From Pelagibius sp041565695 (GTDB lineage: Bacteria; Pseudomonadota; Alphaproteobacteria; Kiloniellales; Kiloniellaceae): a DNA stretch of 7,325 nt. The DNA lies in the NCBI GenBank assembly GCA_041565695.1, contig JBFGUI010000199.1:1-7325 (forward strand). Reading direction: 5' to 3'. Below, in pieces: positions 1 through 5,038 of the stretch; the first letter of the stretch is position 1; each line of letters starts with the position of its first letter. The notes beneath the pieces are model-generated. The model searched no databases. It had not been told where the DNA came from and saw only the letters and a list, made by a program, of their open reading frames with translations. Both the position numbers and the translations under genes were made by a program.

Positions 1-1
1 G

Positions 2-385
2 CCCGTCCTGGTGGTGACCGGCGACGGCGAGATGTTCATGGGCCTGGGCAGCTTCGCGGTCCTGGCGCAGCAGGCCCCCAAGAACCTCACCCTCACCGTG
101 CTAGACAACGGCCGCTACGGCGAGACCGGCGGCCAGGAGACGCCCTCGGCCGGCCGCGCCGACCTGGCCGTCATCGCAAGAGGCTGCGGCGTGGCCGACA
201 CCGCCACCCACACCACGCTGGCCGAGGTCGAAGATCTGGCCGCGCACGCGCATCGCCTCGGAGAGGGACCGCGTGTCGCGATCCTGAAGGTCGCCGCCGG
301 CGAAGACCCGCGCGTCATTCCGGTCCGCGACGGAGCCTACAACAAGGCGCGCCTACGCGTCGCGCTGGGGCTGAGCGCCGACTAG
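2..385 (+). CDS. TPP-dependent decarboxylase, C-terminal part (partial, 5' end outside window)
   Basis: The reading frame is open from base 2, giving 127 residues ending in a TAG at 383-385; the N-terminus lies left of the window. The visible part is the TPP pyrophosphate-binding domain. It has a GDG motif at residues 7-9 of the fragment, followed about 27 residues later by DNGRYGETGGQ, together the Mg/diphosphate-binding signature of TPP enzymes. The short C-terminal tail and the DNxxYGxTG form resemble the small beta subunit of sulfopyruvate or phosphonopyruvate decarboxylases (ComE-like), which pair with a separate alpha subunit. Whether this is a separate beta subunit or the end of a longer single chain cannot be decided here. 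The substrate is unknown: a 2-oxo acid is likely from the family, and anything more specific is a guess. The gene ends stop-to-stop with the RidA-family gene on the other strand. Family membership is well supported; the exact product is not. Confidence 0.85.
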   Translation, partial: PVLVVTGDGEMFMGLGSFAVLAQQAPKNLTLTVLDNGRYGETGGQETPSAGRADLAVIARGCGVADTATHTTLAEVEDLAAHAHRLGEGPRVAILKVAAGEDPRVIPVRDGAYNKARLRVALGLSAD

Positions 386-783
386 TCCCGGTAGAGCACC
401 AGGTCGATCTCAACCAGGGCGTCGCGGGCCAGCGCCGTCACGCCCACCGTGGTGCGCCCGGGCAGGCGGGCATCGTCGGGGAAGTATTCGCTATAGACGG
501 CGTTCATGCCGGGATAGTCGCGCTTGAAGTCGGTCAGGTAGACCCGCGCGAAGACGGTATCGGCGAGATCGAAGCCCGCATGGGCGACGATGCGCTGCAG
601 GTTCTTGAACACCAGGTGGGTCTGCGCCGCGATGCCGTCGGGCAGCGGCGCCTCCAGGTCGTCGGGGTCGGCCGGCAGCTGGCCGGTGACGTAGAGGAAG
701 GGGCCCGCCTCGACGGCGTGGCTGTACTTCGCCGTGGGCGGGGCCGGTGCCGCATCGGGCGCATTGAGATATGTCGGAGGCAT
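382..783 (-). CDS. RidA/YjgF/UK114 family protein (enamine/imine deaminase-like)
   Basis: This 133-residue protein is the usual size for the RidA family (about 130). RidA proteins are cytosolic trimers; the archetype hydrolyses reactive 2-aminoacrylate and related enamines/imines released by PLP enzymes. Visible family features are the FLYVTGQLP strand-turn (residues 29-37), the NLQRIVAHAG helix (61-70), the LPGRTTVGV segment carrying the conserved arginine (R110, matching E. coli RidA Arg105), and the C-terminal VEIDLVL strand with E125. The key Arg is present, so deaminase activity is possible, although many subfamilies have other or unknown roles. The ATG at 783 is preceded by GAGGGAG about 10 nt upstream. 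The gene lies 36 nt downstream of the LysR gene on the same strand, so the two are probably one transcript. Its stop overlaps the stop of the converging TPP-enzyme gene. Confidence 0.93.
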   Translation of the reverse strand: MPPTYLNAPDAAPAPPTAKYSHAVEAGPFLYVTGQLPADPDDLEAPLPDGIAAQTHLVFKNLQRIVAHAGFDLADTVFARVYLTDFKRDYPGMNAVYSEYFPDDARLPGRTTVGVTALARDALVEIDLVLYRD

Positions 784-819
784 GAGCCTTGTTCTCCCTC
801 TGCTTTGTCGCGCGCCATC

Positions 820-1683
820 CTAGGCGGCGCGCTGCTGCGCCGCGCTGCGCAGGTTGGCCAGCACCAGACGCAGCACCTCGGGATTGCCGGCGACGGGATA
901 GACCACGTAGGCGGGATAGTGGAAGGCCGGCGCCTGGGGCACCAGGCGCAGCCGGCCCTCGGCCAGGGGCTGCTGCACAAGTCGTCGCGGCAGGTAGGCC
1001 GAGGCGCGGTTCTGCAGCAGGTATTTGAGGCCCAGCGAGCCGATCTCCATGTAGAGGCCGGGGGTGACCAGGTCGGGGAAGTTCAGGCTGTGGTCGACCT
1101 GAAACTCCGGCCCCCAGTCGATATAGATGTAGTTGGGCCCGAGCCGGCTACCGGGCGCCGCCGACGGCTTCTCCTCGCTGGAGACCAGGACCAGCTCCTC
1201 CTCGAACAGCATCTCCAGCTCGAAGCCGGGGCGGCTCTGCGGCGTGTACATCACGCCGATGTCAAGGGTGCCCTCCACCAGGCGCTGCATCAGCGCCGAG
1301 GAGATGCCGGAGAGAGTGCGGATGGCGATCTCCGGCGCCTCCCGCCGCATGCGCGCCAGCCAGTCCGTCAGGAAGCCGTCCCACAGGCTGTACTGCCCGC
1401 CCACGGTGAGCGCCGCCTGGCAGCCCGCCGGCAGCGACACCTCGAGACGCGCCTGCTCCCAGACCCGCAGCAGGGCGACGGCGTGCTTGTGGAACTGGGC
1501 GCCCGCGGTGGTCAGCGCGGCCCCGGCCTTGCTGCGCTCGAACAACGCCTTGCCGAGGCGCTCCTCCAGGGTGCGGATGCGGGTGCTGACCGTGGACTGG
1601 GTGACATGCACCCGCCTGGCCGCCTCGACGAAGCTGCCGCTGTCGACCACGGCGAGGAAAGTGCGGGCAAGATCGATATCCAT
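820..1683 (-). CDS. LysR-family transcriptional regulator
   Basis: This 287-residue protein is slightly short for the family (about 300). It opens with a classic LysR winged-helix DNA-binding domain: DLARTFLAVVDSGSFVEAA (residues 4-22), then the recognition helix region VTQSTVSTRIRTLEERLG (27-44), LFER and LTTAG (58-62). The effector-binding domain runs from about residue 88 to the end, with the family-typical LxxGxLDIGVMY stretch at 135-146. The ATG at 1683 gives the standard N-terminal length; a GGGGA lies a few bases upstream. It is transcribed leftward with the RidA-family gene behind it. An AT-rich segment with a dyad lies about 60-80 bp upstream of the start, and the small + strand gene at 1855 is divergent. 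LysR proteins usually bind such divergent regions and repress themselves, which is an inference here. The inducer is unknown. Confidence 0.95.
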   Translation of the reverse strand: MDIDLARTFLAVVDSGSFVEAARRVHVTQSTVSTRIRTLEERLGKALFERSKAGAALTTAGAQFHKHAVALLRVWEQARLEVSLPAGCQAALTVGGQYSLWDGFLTDWLARMRREAPEIAIRTLSGISSALMQRLVEGTLDIGVMYTPQSRPGFELEMLFEEELVLVSSEEKPSAAPGSRLGPNYIYIDWGPEFQVDHSLNFPDLVTPGLYMEIGSLGLKYLLQNRASAYLPRRLVQQPLAEGRLRLVPQAPAFHYPAYVVYPVAGNPEVLRLVLANLRSAAQQRAA

Positions 1684-1742
1684 GGGTCCCCGGCAGCCCC
1701 TTCGTTAGCCATGAATGCGCGGCCGCGCCAAGGGGCAGGCTC

Positions 1743-1772
1743 ATTATTGATATTGTCGATATTAACATGCAA
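1743..1772 (-). promoter_or_regulatory. Candidate promoter for the lysR-ridA transcript
   Basis: Read on the - strand, TTGCAT (1772-1767) is followed after 18 nt by AATAAT (1748-1743), which differs from the sigma-70 -10 consensus at one base. This would give a leader of roughly 50 nt before the LysR ATG at 1683. The segment is strikingly AT-rich within very GC-rich DNA. The call rests on motif matching by eye only. Confidence 0.4.
1747..1765. promoter_or_regulatory. Candidate LysR operator (ATAT-N5-ATAT dyad)
   Basis: The 19-base stretch TTGATATTGTCGATATTAA is an imperfect inverted repeat. ATAT at 1750-1753 mirrors ATAT at 1759-1762 around TGTCG, and the outer TT/AA pairs also match. LysR proteins commonly bind interrupted dyads built on a T-N11-A core in the region shared with a divergent gene, and this site sits exactly there. 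It lies between the candidate -35 and -10 of the LysR promoter, where binding would interfere with self-transcription. The function is inferred from position and symmetry. Confidence 0.4.
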
Positions 1773-1778
1773 TAAAAT
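1747..1778 (+). promoter_or_regulatory. Candidate rightward promoter for the small basic-peptide gene
   Basis: TTGATA (1747-1752) could serve as a -35 element, with AATAAA (1771-1776, spacing 18) or TAAAAT (1773-1778, spacing 20) as the -10. No pairing is ideal. It overlaps the leftward LysR promoter and the dyad, so the two directions may be controlled together. Transcription from here would give a leader of about 70 nt before the ATG at 1855, containing the hairpin at 1819-1836. Confidence 0.3.
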
Positions 1779-1818
1779 TCGCTTGTTAGATGGATTGCTT
1801 GCGCGCATGTTTTTTCCA

Positions 1819-1836
1819 CCGGCGAATCGTCGCCGG
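1819..1836 (+). promoter_or_regulatory. Leader stem-loop just upstream of a strong ribosome binding site
   Basis: CCGGCGA (1819-1825) and TCGCCGG (1830-1836) form a perfect 7-bp, GC-rich stem with an ATCG tetraloop. A T-run (1810-1815) precedes it, and the Shine-Dalgarno AAGGAG (1840-1845) starts only 3 nt after it. It has no downstream U-tract on the + strand, so it is not a normal terminator for rightward transcription. Protecting the 5' end or tuning access to the ribosome binding site of the 41-codon gene would fit its place; neither is shown. Confidence 0.4.
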
Positions 1837-1854
1837 CTCAAGGAGTCATTTCGA

Positions 1855-1980
1855 ATGGCAGTCAGCAAATCGAACAAACCGGCGAGCGCCGCGAAGCCCG
1901 GCTCGCACGCGACCGCTCAGGTGAAGGCCGCCCCCGGCAAGGGCGCCGGCCTCGGCAAGTCGGCCACTCCGAAGAAGTAG
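1855..1980 (+). CDS. Small lysine-rich basic protein, 41 aa, unknown function
   Basis: A 41-residue reading frame starts at ATG 1855, with a perfect AAGGAG at 1840-1845 and a 9-nt spacer, the best ribosome binding site in the window. The product has eight lysines, one histidine and no Asp or Glu, and is rich in Ala, Gly, Pro and Ser. It begins MAVSKSNKPASAAKPG and ends in TPKK, giving a strongly positive, probably disordered chain with no membrane segment or signal peptide. The same frame runs open far upstream across the antisense of lysR, but only the 1855 start has a ribosome binding site. The Ala/Lys/Pro composition recalls histone-H1-like or other nucleic-acid-binding tails; that is only a resemblance. 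I do not recognise a named family. It is divergent from lysR and may be controlled by it. Chance openness in GC-rich DNA is the alternative, but the binding site argues for a real gene. Confidence 0.55.
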   Translation: MAVSKSNKPASAAKPGSHATAQVKAAPGKGAGLGKSATPKK

Positions 1981-2053
1981 GCCATTCCGAACCATCAGGC
2001 TTCTAGCGCCAGGTACTGGGACCCCCCACCCAGACCGGCCGGATGAAATCGCC

Positions 2054-2176
2054 ATGACGATCACCACCCAGCTGATCCAGAGCGTTCTCCTCGCGGTTCT
2101 TGTGACCGGCCTGCTACAGGCGGTCTCCCTCACCGGGCTCCCCCGCCCGGCAGGAACGCGGGCCATGCGTCCCTAG
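2054..2176 (+). CDS. Possible small single-pass membrane peptide, 40 aa
   Basis: ATG at 2054 opens 40 codons ending in TAG at 2174-2176. Residues 7-29 (LIQSVLLAVLVTGLLQAVSLTGL) are a plausible single transmembrane helix, written here as LIQSVLLAVL then VTGLLQAVSLTGL. They are flanked by a polar N-terminus and a short tail with three arginines, which would suit an N-out/C-in orientation. The ribosome binding site is weak, just GGA at 2041-2043, 10 nt upstream. It lies 73 nt downstream of the basic-peptide gene on the same strand and could share its transcript. Nothing identifies a function. A perfect hairpin (2133-2138 with 2145-2150) lies within its 3' part. Random occurrence is a real alternative at this length. 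Confidence 0.3.
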   Translation: MTITTQLIQSVLLAVLVTGLLQAVSLTGLPRPAGTRAMRP

Positions 2177-2225
2177 AAGCCAAACAGCTCCCGGCGGTCG
2201 CAAAGGCCCGCGGGACAAGGGCAGC

Positions 2226-2269
2226 AACGAAGGGGCAGCCGGTAAAAACCGACTGCCCCTGCTCTCGTT
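2226..2269. terminator. Strong hairpin terminator between converging transcripts
   Basis: GGGGCAGCCGGT (2232-2243) pairs with ACCGACTGCCCC (2248-2259) around an AAAA loop, with 11 of 12 pairs matched, and A2231 pairs with T2260. A further AACGA (2226-2230) can pair with TCGTT (2265-2269) after a 4-nt bulge. It sits 31 nt past the stop of the leftward acetolactate synthase-like gene and about 50 nt past the last rightward small frame. Read leftward, the main stem is followed by TTCGTT, a short U-rich tail, so the leftward operon is the better-supported user. It may serve both directions. Confidence 0.65.
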
Positions 2270-2299
2270 GACGCAGCCGGCAGAGACGTCGGACAGCGG

Positions 2300-3949
2300 T
2301 CAGATGGTGCAGCCTATTTCGCCGAGACGGCGGCTGAGCAGCGCGTTTTCCCGATAGTCGATCGGCAGCGCGATCAGGGAAGGGCCGGCGTGGGCGAGCG
2401 CGGAGTCGATCGCCTTCGCAAGGTCGGTCGCCCGGTCGACGTACTGGCCGTGCCAGCCGAAGCTGCTGGCCAGTTCCAGCCAGTCAGGATTGCCGAACGT
2501 CAGATCGGTGTGCTGTCCGAACTCGTCATCCTGCTTCCAGGAGATCAGCCCGTAGCCGCGATCCTCCCAGACCATGAGGGTGATGTCGGCATCGAGACGC
2601 CGGGCCGTCTCCATCTCCTGGACATTCATGAGGAAATCGCCGTCGCCGGCGATGCCGAAGATCTTGCGGTCCGGATGCACGAGGTGGGCGGCGATGGCCC
2701 CCGGCAGTGGCATGCCCATGGCGCAGAAGCCGTTGGGGATCAGGCAGGTATTGGGTTCGTTGCACTGGTAGTAGCGGCCGATCCACATCTTGTGCGCACC
2801 GACACCGGACAGCAGGATGTCCGACGGCCCCAGCGCCCGGCGCACGTCCCAGAGCACTTTTTGCGGCCGGATGCTGCCCTCGGTGCGATCATCGGCATGG
2901 GCGGCGATCTCCGCCTGCATCCGGCGCCGGGTCTCCGCCTGCTTTTCCAGAGCGAAGCCGGGCACCCCGGTACGGGCCACCCTCTCGTTCAGCATCCAGA
3001 GACTGTGCGCCAGATCGCCCACGCATTCGACCTGGGGGTGGTACTGGGCATCGACTTCCGCAGGCAGGAAGTCGATGTGCAGGACCTGCTTGTCGCCTTG
3101 TGGATTCCACAGCCGCGGCGGGTACTCGACGAGGTCGTAGCCCAGGGTAACGACCAGGTCGGCAGCCTCGATGGCGAGTGCCGCGTAGTCGCGCTGCTGC
3201 AGACCGATGGTGAAGAGGCAGTAGTCGGCGTCCCGATCGACACAGCCCTTGGCCATGAAGGTCGACAGCACACCGATGCCGGTCGCCTCGCAGAAGGCTC
3301 TGAGCTGCCGGCTGGCGCGCCTTCGGATCGCTCCGTTGCCGGCCAGAATGATCGGCGACTTCGCCGCCCGGATGAGCTCGAAAGCCCGATCCATGGTCTT
3401 GTCGTCAGGTCCGGGCCGCCGATAACGGCGCGGCGTCATGGGTGACGACGTCGCGGCCAGCTTGGCGATATCCTCGGCCAGTTCCAAATGTATCGCCCCG
3501 GGCTTTTCGCTGCGCGCCAGGCGCACGGCCTTGCGCACCACCTCCGGAATGCTGTCGGGATCACGGATGGCTTGTGCCCACTTGGTGATCGGTTCGTACA
3601 TCTCCACCACGTTCATCACCTGGTGGCTCTCCTTGTGCTGGCGCGGCATGCCACCCTGTCCGGTGAGCACGAGCAGCGGCACCCGATCCATGTTGGCGTC
3701 GGCGACACCGGTGACGAGGTTGGCGGCACCGGGACCAAGCGTCCCCAGGCAGACCGCCGGAGTGCCGGTCAGGCGGCCGAAGGCCTCCGCCATGAAGGCG
3801 GCGCCCTGCTCATGCCGCGTCAGCACGAAGCGGATCGGCGAGTCCTCAAGAGACATCATGAGATCGGCGTTCTCCTCTCCGGGCACGCCAAACACGTGTG
3901 TGATGCCTTCCTTTTCGAGGCATCGCACCAAAAGATCGGATGCTTTCAT
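2300..3949 (-). CDS. Acetolactate synthase-like TPP enzyme (catabolic, FAD-independent type)
   Basis: This 549-residue protein has the full three-domain TPP-enzyme layout. The PYR domain (about 1-165) has GVPGEEN (21-27) and the activating glutamate in RHEQ (E47). The central domain spans about 185-320. The TPP domain (about 365-535) has GDG at 435-437 and the second metal-site segment WEDRGYG (461-467). D463 lies 27 residues after D436, the same spacing as the two Mg-binding aspartates I recall for Klebsiella catabolic acetolactate synthase. The central domain has GYDLVEYPPRLWN (270-282) where FAD-binding biosynthetic enzymes carry RFDDR, so a catabolic AlsS/BudB-like enzyme joining two pyruvates to 2-acetolactate is most likely. 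No small subunit or acetolactate decarboxylase is in the window, and a related 2-oxo-acid lyase remains possible. ATG 3949 has AAGGGAG about 5 nt upstream. It is the last gene of a leftward operon, 20 nt after the ABC membrane protein, with the terminator downstream. Confidence 0.88.
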   Translation of the reverse strand: MKASDLLVRCLEKEGITHVFGVPGEENADLMMSLEDSPIRFVLTRHEQGAAFMAEAFGRLTGTPAVCLGTLGPGAANLVTGVADANMDRVPLLVLTGQGGMPRQHKESHQVMNVVEMYEPITKWAQAIRDPDSIPEVVRKAVRLARSEKPGAIHLELAEDIAKLAATSSPMTPRRYRRPGPDDKTMDRAFELIRAAKSPIILAGNGAIRRRASRQLRAFCEATGIGVLSTFMAKGCVDRDADYCLFTIGLQQRDYAALAIEAADLVVTLGYDLVEYPPRLWNPQGDKQVLHIDFLPAEVDAQYHPQVECVGDLAHSLWMLNERVARTGVPGFALEKQAETRRRMQAEIAAHADDRTEGSIRPQKVLWDVRRALGPSDILLSGVGAHKMWIGRYYQCNEPNTCLIPNGFCAMGMPLPGAIAAHLVHPDRKIFGIAGDGDFLMNVQEMETARRLDADITLMVWEDRGYGLISWKQDDEFGQHTDLTFGNPDWLELASSFGWHGQYVDRATDLAKAIDSALAHAGPSLIALPIDYRENALLSRRLGEIGCTI

Positions 3950-3969
3950 TTTTTCTCCCTTGCCGGCCG

Positions 3970-4947
3970 CTACATCCAGCGCGCGATCATGCTGTGCTGC
4001 ACGCTGGCCTGGGCGGCCACGCGGTAGTAGGCTATGAGTTCACGCAGCGGCGCCGTAAGCCTTTCGAAACCGGAGATGAAGGCGACCACGACGCCGATCG
4101 TGGTCTCTCCCTCGATCACCATGACGCCACCGATCAGCAGCACGCTGAGCGGCGCGAGGCCGCTCAGGAGGTTGTTGACGGCCTTCAAGCCGAACTTGAG
4201 CACGAAGATCCGCATCCGGTTGGTGTAGATGCGGTCCAGCTGGTCCGGCAGATCCTGCTCCTCGAGGCCGCCGGTGTCGGCTGGCAGCGAGGCCAGCTTG
4301 TCGCCGAGGGCGCGCATCAGCGTCACGCGCTCCTCTATCAGCCGATTGATGAAGCGCTGGAACACCGGCAGCAGGATGATCTGCGGCACCACAAAGACCA
4401 GGGTGACGAGAGCCACAAGCGGCTCGACGACCACCATGTAACCGCCGATCGCCAGCAGCATCGCGATGTTGGTGCAGGGCTGAGAAAGCCCTTCGCCGAC
4501 AAAGCCGCCCAGCTTGTCGACCTCGGCGCCGATCACCGAGACGGCCTGGCCGGCCTCGCCGTCCGCCTTGCTGTTTTTACTGCCGGCCTGGCGACACTCG
4601 TAGATTCGCGAAAGGTGTTCCCGGTTGTAGCGGATAGCGCTTTCGCTGAGCCAGCCCTGGTAGATGCGCAAGGCGTACTTGGTGAGGCCCTGCACCAGGA
4701 GAACGAGAAAATAGGCGCCGGCCAGCATCCACAGCAGATCGATATGACCGCCGTCCACGACATCATTGACGATGCGCCGCTGCAGCTCGAGCGGAATGGC
4801 CGTCAGTCCGGCAGTGGCGATGGCGAGCAGGCAGATGCAAAGCTGGTGCCAGCCGGACATGCGCCAGATGTAGCGCCACAGCGAGGCCGCCGGTGAGTCG
4901 TCGCCGCTGCGCTCAATCTTGCGGGGCGGAAGTGCGAAGTCTGTCAT
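3970..4947 (-). CDS. ABC exporter-type transmembrane-domain protein lacking an ATPase domain
   Basis: This 325-residue integral membrane protein resembles the membrane half of type-I ABC exporters. Likely helices are at about 34-54, 70-88, 150-173, 176-197, 258-278 and 283-305, with long cytoplasmic extensions between. Typical signatures include IVNDVVDGG (59-67), SAIRYNREHL (103-112) and, at the end, FISGFERLTAPLRELIAYYR (290-309), the sequence that normally leads from helix 6 into the nucleotide-binding domain. Here the protein stops about 16 residues later. No Walker A, LSGGQ or Walker B motif is present, and the next gene begins only 20 nt on, so no ATPase remnant lies downstream. It must use a separate ATPase, pair with another half-transporter, or do something else. 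Natural TMD-only proteins are known, so truncation is not certain. ATG 4947 has AAAGG 7 nt upstream. Substrate unknown. Confidence 0.85.
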   Translation of the reverse strand: MTDFALPPRKIERSGDDSPAASLWRYIWRMSGWHQLCICLLAIATAGLTAIPLELQRRIVNDVVDGGHIDLLWMLAGAYFLVLLVQGLTKYALRIYQGWLSESAIRYNREHLSRIYECRQAGSKNSKADGEAGQAVSVIGAEVDKLGGFVGEGLSQPCTNIAMLLAIGGYMVVVEPLVALVTLVFVVPQIILLPVFQRFINRLIEERVTLMRALGDKLASLPADTGGLEEQDLPDQLDRIYTNRMRIFVLKFGLKAVNNLLSGLAPLSVLLIGGVMVIEGETTIGVVVAFISGFERLTAPLRELIAYYRVAAQASVQHSMIARWM

Positions 4948-5038
4948 GCCTGACCTTTGAAACGAATGCAGACGGGACGGTCGACCTGTCGGAGAAGCAC
5001 CCAGTCAAGCCGCAAAGCACGAAGCTGTCCATTCACGC

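Noticed and set aside
580..1980. A 466-codon + strand frame running across the antisense of ridA and lysR
   Set aside because: It is open because of high GC codon bias on the opposite strand. Its translation has no recognisable domain and it overlaps two clear genes. Only its last 41 codons, with their own AAGGAG, are kept as a gene.
2016..2033. CTGGG/CCCAG hairpin with an 8-nt loop after the basic-peptide gene, considered as a terminator
   Set aside because: Only 5 pairs, a long loop and no U-tract downstream; likely chance.
2133..2150. Perfect CCGGGC/GCCCGG hairpin with a 6-nt loop, considered as a terminator
   Set aside because: No U-rich tail on either strand. Six GC pairs arise easily in DNA of this composition, and a much better hairpin lies at 2226-2269.
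2390..3445. A 351-codon + strand frame antisense to the acetolactate synthase-like gene
   Set aside because: Mirror frame of a well-supported enzyme, with low-complexity His/Gly/Arg-rich translation and no family resemblance.
3950..3969. Possible remnant of a lost ATPase domain between the ABC membrane gene and the next gene
   Set aside because: Only 20 nt are available, filled by a ribosome binding site; no coding remnant can fit.
3940..4896. A 318-codon + strand frame antisense to the ABC membrane protein
   Set aside because: Translation is rich in His, Gln, Asp and Glu, as expected from antisense of hydrophobic codons. No domain seen.
4948..5038. Gap between the ABC membrane gene and the MFS gene, checked for a promoter or small gene
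   Set aside because: No convincing -35/-10 pair, hairpin or small frame beyond the ribosome binding site AAAGG of the ABC gene.
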